Below are positions 1 through 5,488 of a DNA stretch of 5,702 nucleotides, piece after piece; positions within the stretch are counted from its first letter, which is position 1; each line of letters begins with the position of its first letter. Made by a program: the position numbers and the translations under genes. Origin of the DNA: Methanoregulaceae archaeon (GTDB lineage Archaea > Halobacteriota > Methanomicrobia > Methanomicrobiales > Methanospirillaceae); assembly GCA_028679405.1 (NCBI GenBank), contig JAJRBP010000228.1, forward strand, positions 1 to 5,702. The letters run 5' to 3'. Under the pieces are notes generated by a model that saw only the letters and a list, made by a program, of their open reading frames with translations, searched no databases and was not told the origin of the DNA.

Positions 1-2
1 GA

Positions 3-31
3 TTAACATTCATCGCCGTGATGAATGTTAA
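3..31. promoter_or_regulatory. Perfect 12-bp inverted repeat upstream of the UbiA gene (candidate operator 1)
   Basis: Arms TTAACATTCATC (3-14) and GATGAATGTTAA (20-31) are perfect reverse complements around the 5-nt spacer GCCGT. Each arm carries the 7-mer ATTCATC/GATGAAT. Positions 12-26 (ATCGCCGTGATGAAT) recur exactly, inverted, at 1031-1045 in front of the regulator gene. The repeat ends 21 bases before the UbiA start codon. No other TATA-like element lies between it and the gene, so it probably overlaps the core promoter. The right arm also contains the in-frame TAA (29-31) that limits the UbiA frame upstream. An operator bound by a dimeric factor is the favoured reading. A terminator for an upstream gene is less likely because no T-run follows directly. 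Confidence 0.7.
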
Positions 32-52
32 CTGGAACCTCCTTTTCTTCTC

Positions 53-976
53 ATGGAAACTCAGTATGGAAATCCCGGATTCAGCCCCGGTATCTTTCTG
101 GGGGGAGCCGAGGGGAAGCTCAGGTCATTCTATGAATTCGTAATGTACAGCTCCCTCTTTGTCGCGTTCGCGGCTGCCGGAATGGTGTATACTTCCTATG
201 CGATTGAAGGGGTCATCCCGTCTGTCGCAGGGATTGCGATCATGTTCCTGGTCGCTTTTTCGGTATACAACCTCAACCGGAAAACGGATGAAGCAGAAGA
301 CTCGATCAACCATCAGGGCAGGTTTGCGTTTACAAAAAAGTTCGAAAAAGTGCTTTTTTTCTCGGCACTCGCCTGTTATGCCCTCGCCGTTTTCATCGCC
401 ATACCCTACGGCATTTTTCCAGTCCTGGTGACACTCGTGCCGCTCCTGGCCGGCATCCTGTACAGCGTACCCTGCCTCCCGCGCCGTATGCGTTATCGCC
501 GTCTGAAAGAGATTCCCGTCGTAAAAAACCTTGTCGTGGCCTTTGCATGGTCGCTGACTCTTACATTCCTGCCAGTCTCGGTTGGGGTGACATTTTCCCC
601 GATGAAGGTGCTGCTTGCATTCATTTTCTTTACAAGCTATGTGTTCATTGCCTCGACCATCCCTGACATCAGGGACCGCGAAGGTGACGCCCTGTCCGGC
701 GTCAGGACAATTCCCGTCATCCTTGGGGTGGAGCGTACCACGATGCTTCTCACAGGGATCAATCTCGCGGTCGGCGGATTTTCCGTCCTGATCAGTGTCA
801 GGATGCTCCCGGCTATATTCACTCTCATGCTTGCCGCAGGGGTCGCATATATTCATCTCTGCATCCATTCGTTCTACCATCTGAGAAGCAGGGATGTCGT
901 GTGCGACCTCCTGTCGGACGGCCAGTTTATAATCTTTGGCGGGGCGATCTGGGCGTTCAGGGGGATTTCCGGTTGA
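53..976 (+). CDS. UbiA-family membrane prenyltransferase
   Basis: This is a 307-residue polytopic membrane protein of the UbiA superfamily, which moves an isoprenoid chain from a prenyl diphosphate onto an acceptor within the membrane. Both Mg-diphosphate-binding motifs are visible. The first is N75-x3-D79-x3-D83 (NRKTDEAED). The second is D205-I-R-D208-x3-D212, followed by the usual G-x-RTIPV stretch (216-221). The segment YSVP (137-140), then K152 and the Trp at 166, is also family-like. About eight hydrophobic segments are seen (roughly 33-49, 55-72, 100-120, 122-139, 158-178, 184-202, 231-250, 253-272), with a possible ninth at 290-303. The ATG at 53 is the first start after an in-frame TAA at 29-31. 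No Shine-Dalgarno is seen, so a short leader or leaderless mRNA is likely. The first motif lacks the NDYFD-x-x-ID form of digeranylgeranylglyceryl-phosphate synthase, so archaeol synthesis is not the obvious role. The substrate is unknown. Confidence 0.9.
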   Translation: METQYGNPGFSPGIFLGGAEGKLRSFYEFVMYSSLFVAFAAAGMVYTSYAIEGVIPSVAGIAIMFLVAFSVYNLNRKTDEAEDSINHQGRFAFTKKFEKVLFFSALACYALAVFIAIPYGIFPVLVTLVPLLAGILYSVPCLPRRMRYRRLKEIPVVKNLVVAFAWSLTLTFLPVSVGVTFSPMKVLLAFIFFTSYVFIASTIPDIRDREGDALSGVRTIPVILGVERTTMLLTGINLAVGGFSVLISVRMLPAIFTLMLAAGVAYIHLCIHSFYHLRSRDVVCDLLSDGQFIIFGGAIWAFRGISG

Positions 977-1021
977 CGAGTCCTCCGGGTCGTATTCCCG
1001 CCTGCCAGTAAGTGTACCGCA

Positions 1022-1045
1022 GTGATGAATATTCATCACGGCGAT
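1022..1045. promoter_or_regulatory. Perfect 18-bp palindrome plus shared 15-mer (candidate operator 2)
   Basis: GTGATGAATATTCATCAC (1022-1039) is a perfect 18-bp palindrome made of two GATGAAT half-sites meeting at their AAT ends. Bases 1031-1045 are the exact reverse complement of 12-26 in operator 1. The element lies in the 165-base gap between the UbiA stop codon and the regulator start, about 65 bases upstream of the regulator's likely TATA box. The half-sites point inward here but outward in operator 1, so the shared unit is the half-site plus its GCCGT flank rather than the whole palindrome. Binding by the adjacent FilR1-type regulator is inferred, not shown. Confidence 0.7.
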
Positions 1046-1085
1046 TACTTTCCCGGTCTCGTTTGGGAATTGATTGCATGATCCC

Positions 1086-1112
1086 GATGAATACCGATAA
1101 CGCTATACTTTA
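1086..1112 (+). promoter_or_regulatory. Likely core promoter of the FilR1-type regulator with an adjacent GATGAAT half-site
   Basis: An A/T-rich box around CTATACTT (1103-1110) lies 32-39 bases before the ATG at 1142. This would put the transcription start near 1130-1135 and give a leader of about 10 bases. A further GATGAAT copy (1086-1092) lies just upstream, close to where transcription factor B would contact DNA. It is well placed to affect promoter use if it is a real half-site. The box is a weak match to the archaeal TATA consensus, so the call is tentative. Confidence 0.4.
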
Positions 1113-1141
1113 CAAGATCTTTGATCCTACATCGATCCCCC

Positions 1142-1960
1142 ATGTCACCTTTAGGGATGTATAATGAAAACCCCGCTTTGATACACTCTATTTTCTCTTC
1201 CCGCCTTAAAATCCAGATTTTACTCTCGCTCCTCGAGAGCGAACAGTCGCTTTCAGAACTTCGTAAAGTGACCGGAAGCGTCTCGCAGGCGCTCATTCCG
1301 AAGATCAGGAAGCTCGAGGATCTCACACTTGTCGAGTCATCCCGGGGGATGTACAAGCTCACCCCGTTCGGAAAGGTCCTCGCTTCCATCATCGGGCAAT
1401 ATATCAATGCGATGATCGGTATCAGCCGCCAGGGGGAGTTCTGGACCACTCACAAAATCGACGCCCTCCCACTGGAATTCCTCGATGAGATCGGCGACCT
1501 CCTGAACTCCGAGGTGATCTTCGATACCGGTGCCGATATCCTCCATGTATATACTCACTACCTTACGATACTCAAAGAGGCCGGGCATATCTACGGGATA
1601 TCATCAGTGATGAGCCCCGCCCTCGCCGAGGGACTCGCACCGCGAGTGCTTGAGGGGATACCGGTTGAGATCGTGGTAAGCAGGGAGGTGGTTGAACAGC
1701 TGCAGGCTGAACCGTATGCCGCACAGATCCGGACCCTGATCGGGTACGGCAACTTCAGGATCTGGGTTACCGAAGAGGCTTTGATGGTCGGCCTCACAGT
1801 TACGGACAGGGAACTCTCACTTGGACTCTATAAAAAGGACGGGAAGATGTACGACAGCTCAACCGATCTCTCGAGTTCCGACCCGGCCGCGGTAAAGTGG
1901 GGAGAAAAACTGTTTGGATATTACAGAAAACGATCCACGCGATTTTCATTCCATGACTGA
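1142..1960 (+). CDS. Winged-helix transcriptional regulator, DUF1724/FilR1 type
   Basis: This is a 272-residue cytoplasmic DNA-binding protein. Residues 13-80 form a winged helix-turn-helix: helix 1 IHSIFSSRLKIQILLSLLE, helix 2 SLSELRKVTG, recognition helix near SVSQALIPKIRKLE, and the wing ending YKLTPFGK. Residues 100-262 resemble the DUF1724 (FilR1 middle) domain of methanogen regulators, with the typical FWTTHKIDALP entry and a mixed alpha/beta C-terminal part. FilR1 proteins in Methanothrix are known as response-type regulators acting with the FilI kinase. No receiver domain is present here, so the input signal is unknown. The ATG at 1142 fits the TATA spacing. A TTG at 1121 and an ATG at 1157 are also in frame, and none has a clear Shine-Dalgarno. 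GATGAAT-containing inverted repeats precede both this gene and the UbiA gene, which suggests autoregulation and control of the neighbour. The exact target is inference. Confidence 0.85.
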   Translation: MSPLGMYNENPALIHSIFSSRLKIQILLSLLESEQSLSELRKVTGSVSQALIPKIRKLEDLTLVESSRGMYKLTPFGKVLASIIGQYINAMIGISRQGEFWTTHKIDALPLEFLDEIGDLLNSEVIFDTGADILHVYTHYLTILKEAGHIYGISSVMSPALAEGLAPRVLEGIPVEIVVSREVVEQLQAEPYAAQIRTLIGYGNFRIWVTEEALMVGLTVTDRELSLGLYKKDGKMYDSSTDLSSSDPAAVKWGEKLFGYYRKRSTRFSFHD

Positions 1961-1968
1961 TTCGCGCC

Positions 1969-2007
1969 GGGGTTTATCCCCACATTCATCCCTGAACCTT
2001 CCTTTCC
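1969..2007. terminator. Weak hairpin and pyrimidine tract between convergent genes
   Basis: The 65-base gap between the regulator stop and the NAD kinase stop holds a short stem, GGGG-TTTAT-CCCC (1969-1981). On the + strand a pyrimidine tract follows (CCTTCCTTTCC, 1997-2007). Convergent genes need termination here, but there is no clean T-run on either strand. A stray ATTCATC copy lies at 1984-1990. Confidence 0.3.
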
Positions 2008-2025
2008 ACCACGACGGACTGGGAT

Positions 2026-2835
2026 CTACAGACGCCTGAGCTTTTCATTCACCTTCGCAAAAAAATTCCTGCCTGCATCAACAAAAAGTGCCGGTTCTTC
2101 CGAGCGCCTCACGCGGATTGTACATTCGCTCCCGAGGTCGACACTCTTCTGGCCGTCTATTACGATCTGTGCAGGTTTTGCACTTTCCAGCCTTATCTCG
2201 AGTGGCCGGTCGCAGCTGATCAGGTGCGGCCTGGAGGAGAGGAGGTATGGGGCGAGCGGGACGAGGAGGAAACCCTCGATCCTCGGGTCCACGATAGGCC
2301 CCCCTGCACTCATCGCGTACGCGGTAGACCCGGTGGGGGTGGAGATCAGGATACCGTCCGCCCGGAACCTCTCGGCCGGGACACCGTCAATCATAATAAG
2401 GAAACGAAGCATCTTCGCCGGCCTGCTCGTCACAATCAACGCCTCGTTGAGAGCATCCCCAAGTGGTTCATCGTCCCGGGTAAACGAGATGCGCATCCTG
2501 GTCTCGACCGGATACCCACTGGAAAGACCGGAGAGGAAGCCCTCTGCCTCGTCAGGTTCAAGGTCGGCAAGAAACCCTACCTCGCCCCAGTTGATCCCCA
2601 GAACAGGGATTTGCGGTTGCATACGCTGGATGGTGTGGAGAATCGTCCCGTCCCCTCCCACGATGACTGCGATTTCCGCTTCGTTCAGAAGCCCCTCGGG
2701 CCGGACACCGAGGGCTTTTCCGGTCTTGATCTCGTACCTGACCGAATGCCCGGATTTCCGAAGGAAATCCCCGAGACCCCGGCTATAGCCAAGAGCGTTC
2801 GGATCGTCGATCCTCGAAACCAGCAGGATTTCCAT
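2026..2835 (-). CDS. nadK: NAD kinase (ATP-NAD kinase)
   Basis: This 269-residue cytoplasmic enzyme phosphorylates NAD to NADP, supplying the cell's NADP pool. Diagnostic motifs are all present: GGDGT at 60-64 with catalytic D62, [10 protein letters not shown] at 80-89, N130-E131 in the ALNEALI strand, [20 protein letters not shown] (160-179), and PLAP-x-x-L-x-x-RP (193-203). The length is normal for an archaeal NadK. The ATG lies 2 bases after the stop codon of the phosphatase gene. A good Shine-Dalgarno (GAGGT, at 2840-2844 on the complementary strand) overlaps that stop, so the two are very likely co-transcribed and translationally coupled. Their order matches the phosphatase-kinase domain order of the fused M. 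jannaschii NADP phosphatase/NAD kinase. No key residue is missing. Confidence 0.95.
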   Translation of the reverse strand: MEILLVSRIDDPNALGYSRGLGDFLRKSGHSVRYEIKTGKALGVRPEGLLNEAEIAVIVGGDGTILHTIQRMQPQIPVLGINWGEVGFLADLEPDEAEGFLSGLSSGYPVETRMRISFTRDDEPLGDALNEALIVTSRPAKMLRFLIMIDGVPAERFRADGILISTPTGSTAYAMSAGGPIVDPRIEGFLLVPLAPYLLSSRPHLISCDRPLEIRLESAKPAQIVIDGQKSVDLGSECTIRVRRSEEPALFVDAGRNFFAKVNEKLRRL

Positions 2836-2844
2836 ACCTACCTC
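2836..2844 (-). promoter_or_regulatory. Ribosome-binding site of nadK overlapping the phosphatase stop codon
   Basis: Read on the - strand, GAGGT (2844 to 2840) lies 4 bases before the nadK ATG (2835-2833), and its final T is the first base of the phosphatase TAG stop (2840-2838). A ribosome finishing the phosphatase is therefore placed directly on the nadK start, which supports coupling. It also confirms the nadK start codon. Confidence 0.75.
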
Positions 2845-3614
2845 AGATACTCGATCACTTTACGGTGGAGAACCCCGTTCGTGGCAATAAGGCACCGTCC
2901 GATCGTAACCTCGTCCGGGAAACGGATACCAGCCCCGTTCAGGTCGCTCACCATTCCACAGGCTTCAGTACAGACCAGCATGCCGGCCGCAGCATCAGTC
3001 ACCCTGAGGGTCCCCCGGAGATCAATAAAACCATCGATCCTGCCGCAACCTATATAACTCAGCTCGAGGGCTGACGCCCCGAGCTGACGGAACCGCCTGA
3101 TCTTCATCCCAAGCTGCATCACCCGGCTGGGATCGAACTTCCTGCCATAGATGCTCATGGCGCTCTCGTCGAGAAGCGAGATACCGGATACGCGGATCGG
3201 ATCCCCGTCAAGCCAGGCACCCCTGCCCCTGATCGCCGAGAAAGTCTCCCCGTTGGCAAGATCATGGACAAAGGCCTTTTCAACCCTTCCTTCTTCCGCA
3301 TATGCAATGGAGAGCGCGAAGAACGGGATCCCCGTGACCGCGTTGAACGTCCCGTCTATGGGATCGAGAAAGATCGTTCCCTTCTCCCCTTTGCACTCCT
3401 TCTTCCCAATCTCCTCGCTGATCAGGATCCGGCAGAGTGGCTCGTCCTCTAGATACGCGAGAACGCAGTCTTCGGCAACCTGGTCGATACGCTTGGTGGG
3501 GGTGCCGTCTGCGCCCATCCTTATCACCTCACCGGCTTCCGGTGTGCCGATCAGGTCTTTGACAGAGGACGCGACATCGTGTGCTATCCGGTTGCAGGAC
3601 TCGAGGAATTCCAT
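2838..3614 (-). CDS. Inositol-monophosphatase-family phosphatase (IMPase/FBPase/NADP phosphatase type)
   Basis: This 258-residue cytoplasmic, metal-dependent phosphatase belongs to the FIG superfamily. Metal-binding motifs are visible: ISEE (65-68), the signature DPIDGT (84-89) and the third site TDAAAG (206-211, D207; usually WDxAAG). The block G179[19 protein letters not shown] (to 198) is typical of archaeal IMPases. Archaeal members act on inositol-1-phosphate, fructose-1,6-bisphosphate or NADP, and the sequence alone does not decide between them. The tight link to nadK (2-base gap) makes NADP dephosphorylation a serious candidate, since the M. jannaschii protein MJ0917 joins these two activities in one chain. 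The start at 3614 has only a weak Shine-Dalgarno. A TATA-like GTATTTATC read on the - strand (3656 to 3648) implies a leader of about 12 bases. Confidence 0.9.
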   Translation of the reverse strand: MEFLESCNRIAHDVASSVKDLIGTPEAGEVIRMGADGTPTKRIDQVAEDCVLAYLEDEPLCRILISEEIGKKECKGEKGTIFLDPIDGTFNAVTGIPFFALSIAYAEEGRVEKAFVHDLANGETFSAIRGRGAWLDGDPIRVSGISLLDESAMSIYGRKFDPSRVMQLGMKIRRFRQLGASALELSYIGCGRIDGFIDLRGTLRVTDAAAGMLVCTEACGMVSDLNGAGIRFPDEVTIGRCLIATNGVLHRKVIEYLR

Positions 3615-3626
3615 TTCCGTCCAGTG

Positions 3627-3656
3627 GTATTTATGTGGGGGGATTCAGATAAATAC
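3627..3656. promoter_or_regulatory. Divergent promoter region with an 8-bp inverted pair of A/T boxes
   Basis: The 67-base gap between the phosphatase start (3614, -) and the eIF5A start (3682, +) contains GTATTTAT (3627-3634) and its exact reverse complement ATAAATAC (3649-3656), 14 bases apart. The right box is 26-33 bases before the eIF5A ATG, the normal TATA distance for a short-leader or leaderless mRNA. Read on the other strand, the same right box is also at a workable distance from the phosphatase ATG. The left box is too close to the phosphatase start (13-20 bases) to be its TATA box. Confidence 0.55.
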
Positions 3657-3681
3657 TACCGCGATATTTGAGTGAGTGAGA

Positions 3682-4059
3682 ATGAAAGAGCAGACAGAAA
3701 TAGGGAAACTCAAGGAGGGCCGCTATATCGTCATTGAAGAAGAGCCGTGCAGGATTCTCGGTATAGCAACCTCAAAACCAGGAAAACACGGGGCAGCAAA
3801 GTCGCGAATCGACGCAGTCGGCATTTTTGACGGGGTCAAGCGTTCGATCGTGCAACCCGTATCGGCCAAGGTGTACGTGCCGATTGTGGAGAGGAAGAGC
3901 GGCCAGGTAATCACGATCTCGGGAACTACTGCCCAGATGATGGATATGAAAGATTACACGACATTCGAGATCCCCATCCCTGAAGATAAAACGGCTATGG
4001 TTGAAGTCGGTAAGGAGATCACCTATATCGAGTCGATGGGGAAGCGAAAGATCGACTGA
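3682..4059 (+). CDS. eif5A: Translation factor eIF5A (archaeal aIF5A, hypusine-containing)
   Basis: This 125-residue factor promotes peptide-bond formation on stalled ribosomes (orthologue of bacterial EF-P). The N-terminal SH3-like domain (1-70) carries the modification loop TSKPGKHGAAK (30-40). K35, in G-K-H-G, is the lysine converted to deoxyhypusine or hypusine. The C-terminal OB-fold domain covers about 72-125 (VITISGTTAQMMDMKDYTTFEIPIP). Length is normal. A GTG at 3676 would add two residues (MR), but the ATG at 3682 gives the family's usual N-terminus. The GTGAG just upstream matches part of the archaeal Shine-Dalgarno. It is divergent from the phosphatase-nadK operon, and its own transcript probably ends at 4075-4080. 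Confidence 0.97.
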   Translation: MKEQTEIGKLKEGRYIVIEEEPCRILGIATSKPGKHGAAKSRIDAVGIFDGVKRSIVQPVSAKVYVPIVERKSGQVITISGTTAQMMDMKDYTTFEIPIPEDKTAMVEVGKEITYIESMGKRKID

Positions 4060-4062
4060 TCC

Positions 4063-4080
4063 AAAAGAAACCGCTTTTTT
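4063..4080. terminator. Poly-T terminator between convergent genes
   Basis: After the eIF5A stop, AAAAG (4063-4067) and CTTTT (4074-4078) form a short inverted repeat ending in a T6 run (4075-4080) on the + strand. The complementary strand reads TTTCTTTT (4070 to 4063) after the gene ending at 4101. T-rich tracts are the main archaeal termination signal, so this 41-base gap can serve both convergent genes. Confidence 0.65.
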
Positions 4081-4100
4081 AAGAGAGATCGCACCCGTCC

Positions 4101-4862
4101 CTAGAACCTGCCGATATAGCTGGCAGGTACCTTCACCTCGATCGTATAGTCGAGGATTCCCTGCGCCGATATCGAGAAGTAATACGTTTTTCCCGATCCT
4201 GTCTCGTAAAACTTTTCTGACCAGGGCCTTGGGTCGTATTTTGATGCATTCCTCTTCCAGAGTTCCGGGTCGATACCTCCGGGCGGTTCGATCGTCCTGA
4301 TGACCTGGTCAGGATGAGCTGCGTCGATCACCTTGATAGATAATTTCGGCATTCTCTCGGCTGCGGTAGCGCCGGAATATCCACCCATCGTCGGTTGCGA
4401 CAGGTTCGCGATATACCGGTCCGGATCCGGTCGCAGTGTGTAACTGATCTCCCAGTAGGGGAAGGGTATTGAGAACGACTCTGTCCTCCCGCTGCGGTTG
4501 CCGCTGATATTCGCATAAGTAACCAGTTTTGCGGGCTCAGTCGGGTTCGTCAGGTTTTCCGATTCCATTACTGAACGACGGGGCTGGCTGCCCGCATCTC
4601 CTGCGATCACCCCGACTCTTCTTTCCGAACCGTTCCAGGGTGTAGGTGCCGGCGTGGTAACTTTTGTCGGATACGGGGTGGAAGATCCTACAGAGGTATC
4701 AGGCCTCAGGAAAGGAGTGGGAGATGGTGTCGGAGTGGGGAGAAACGGCAGCGGCACGCCGATTTCCACGGGTTTGCCGGTGACCACAGGCTTGACGATG
4801 AACGCCATGACCATCACGATCGCAAGACCCAGTCCGACCATGATAAGATCGCGCCGTTCCAT
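4101..4862 (-). CDS. Membrane-anchored surface protein with Pro/Thr-rich linker, function unknown
   Basis: The family of this 253-residue protein is not recognised. After a short charged start (MERRD), residues 6-23 form one hydrophobic helix, an uncleaved signal anchor. A Pro/Thr/Ser-rich spacer follows (about 37-75, with TPTPSPTP at 43-50), typical of archaeal cell-surface stalks. The rest (about 110-250) is a probably beta-rich domain outside the cell, with blocks SIPFPYWEISYTLRPDPD and KTYYFSISAQGILDYTIEV. Six N-x-S/T sequons (N77, N103, N118, N122, N153, N205) suit archaeal N-glycosylation; N106 is followed by Pro and is excluded. There is no cysteine, no catalytic signature and no C-terminal anchor. 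The ATG at 4862 has AGGGG a few bases upstream. It is monocistronic here: convergent with eIF5A and divergent from RNase H. A binding or adhesion role is possible but not shown. Confidence 0.75.
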   Translation of the reverse strand: MERRDLIMVGLGLAIVMVMAFIVKPVVTGKPVEIGVPLPFLPTPTPSPTPFLRPDTSVGSSTPYPTKVTTPAPTPWNGSERRVGVIAGDAGSQPRRSVMESENLTNPTEPAKLVTYANISGNRSGRTESFSIPFPYWEISYTLRPDPDRYIANLSQPTMGGYSGATAAERMPKLSIKVIDAAHPDQVIRTIEPPGGIDPELWKRNASKYDPRPWSEKFYETGSGKTYYFSISAQGILDYTIEVKVPASYIGRF

Positions 4863-4884
4863 ATACCCCTAAGTTTCAGGCGTG

Positions 4885-4896
4885 ACTATAAGAAAG
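4885..4896 (-). promoter_or_regulatory. TATA-like element for the surface-protein gene
   Basis: Read on the - strand, CTTTCTTATAGT (4896 to 4885) is a fair TATA match, 23-34 bases before the ATG at 4862. That predicts transcription starting almost at the start codon. The AGGGG near the ATG would then be largely outside the mRNA, so either the box or the Shine-Dalgarno is incidental. Confidence 0.4.
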
Positions 4897-4922
4897 TGTG
4901 GAATATTGCCATTGATGACGAG

Positions 4923-4931
4923 AATTTATAC
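4923..4931 (+). promoter_or_regulatory. TATA-like element for the RNase H gene
   Basis: AATTTATAC (4923-4931) is a good archaeal TATA match. With the usual spacing of about 25 bases, transcription would start near 4953, giving a leader of about 36 bases before the ATG at 4989. This argues against the longer reading frame that could open at GTG 4896, upstream of the box. Confidence 0.5.
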
Positions 4932-4952
4932 GGGCTGTTTTTGCCTGGGCGA

Positions 4953-4969
4953 GCCCTGATAACCAGGGC
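4953..4969 (+). other. Hairpin at the predicted 5' end of the RNase H mRNA
   Basis: GCCCTG (4953-4958) and CAGGGC (4964-4969) form a perfect 6-bp GC-rich stem with loop ATAAC. It begins where transcription is predicted to start. An upstream CCTGG (4944-4948) can pair instead with CCAGG (4963-4967), an alternative fold available only if transcription begins earlier. No T-run follows, so it is not a terminator. mRNA protection or control of start access is possible. Confidence 0.45.
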
Positions 4970-4988
4970 AGACATACCGTATCAGCAG

Positions 4989-5408
4989 ATGAACCAGTGC
5001 ACAACTCCGGTCAGCTGTTACACAGACGGAGCGTCCAGGGGAAATCCCGGACCTTCGGCCTACGCTTTCATCCTCGTGAAAAGCGGGGTGCAGATCGGTG
5101 AGGGGTCCAGGTACCTCGGCCAGGGGACGAACAATTCAGCCGAGTACCAGGCAATTATTCACGGGCTTTCTGCAGCAGCCGCTATGTCCTGCGATGAAAT
5201 AGCCGTATTTTCCGACAGCGAACTGGTAATAAGGCAGATCCTTGGGGAGTACGCGGTTCGGGCGCCCCACCTCAGAGGGATGCTTCAGGAAGTGCGTCAG
5301 CTCTCGGCCCGGTTCAGGACCGTGACATTCACCAGGGTCCCGAGGGAGAACCCGTGGATCGCCAGGGCTGACAGGATGTGCAACGATATTCTCGATCTGG
5401 AGGGATGA
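4989..5408 (+). CDS. rnhA: Ribonuclease H type 1
   Basis: This 139-residue cytoplasmic nuclease cuts the RNA strand of RNA-DNA hybrids, as in primer and R-loop removal. The DEDD metal-binding set is complete: D13 in YTDGASRGNPGP (11-22), E52 in TNNSAEYQAI (47-56), D76 in VFSDSELVIRQI (73-84), and D128 in NPWIARAD (121-128). The length fits compact archaeal and bacterial single-domain RNase HI without a hybrid-binding domain or C-terminal tail. The ATG at 4989 gives a normal N-terminus. The frame is open back to GTG 4896, but that would add 31 unrelated residues and lies before the likely TATA box. No clear Shine-Dalgarno precedes 4989. Archaea usually rely on RNase HII, so a type 1 enzyme is an additional activity. 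Confidence 0.92.
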   Translation: MNQCTTPVSCYTDGASRGNPGPSAYAFILVKSGVQIGEGSRYLGQGTNNSAEYQAIIHGLSAAAAMSCDEIAVFSDSELVIRQILGEYAVRAPHLRGMLQEVRQLSARFRTVTFTRVPRENPWIARADRMCNDILDLEG

Positions 5409-5446
5409 TCCCGGGAAAATCCCCCACAGGGGTCCGTGACGTGTAC

Positions 5447-5466
5447 AGAGATATACCTTTAAGATT
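5447..5466 (+). promoter_or_regulatory. Likely promoter of the Mrp/Nbp35 ATPase gene
   Basis: The 80-base gap after RNase H holds an A/T-rich stretch AGAGATATACCTTTAAGATT with two possible TATA boxes (around ATATAC 5451-5456 and CTTTAAGA 5457-5464). The second is 25-32 bases before the ATG at 5489. A short C-run/G-run stem (CCCC/GGGG, near 5421-5432) lies upstream and may separate the two transcripts. Confidence 0.45.
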
Positions 5467-5488
5467 TTTCAGGGAGATGAAATGAGGA

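Noticed and set aside
851..857. ATTCATC copy inside the UbiA gene as a further operator
   Set aside because: It is within coding sequence with no partner half-site nearby, so chance is adequate. The copy at 1984-1990 is treated the same way.
125..1039. Long 304-residue open frame antisense to the UbiA gene
   Set aside because: The opposite strand encodes a protein with clear UbiA motifs and membrane segments. The antisense translation is charge-rich without domain features, and its start falls in the palindrome. It is a shadow frame.
1050..1069. TTCCC/GGGAA inverted repeat upstream of the regulator as a terminator
   Set aside because: The arms are only 5 bp with a 10-base loop and no T-run follows, so it is too weak to call.
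1121..1141. TTG start adding seven residues to the regulator
   Set aside because: The ATG at 1142 fits the likely TATA box better, and the seven extra residues are not family-like. The ATG at 1157 remains possible.
2224..3057. 277-residue + strand frame across NAD kinase and the phosphatase
   Set aside because: It runs across two clearly recognised genes on the other strand and shows only Arg/Pro-rich low-information sequence.
3151..3675. + strand frame of 174 residues opposite the phosphatase
   Set aside because: It is antisense to the IMPase motifs and has no recognisable domain.
4620..4760. Pro/Thr codon repetition in the surface-protein gene as a tandem DNA repeat
   Set aside because: It is irregular low-complexity coding for a linker, with no constant repeat unit.
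4896..4988. GTG start extending RNase H by 31 residues
   Set aside because: The extension precedes the TATA-like element at 4923-4931 and resembles no RNase H N-terminus. The ATG at 4989 gives the normal family start.
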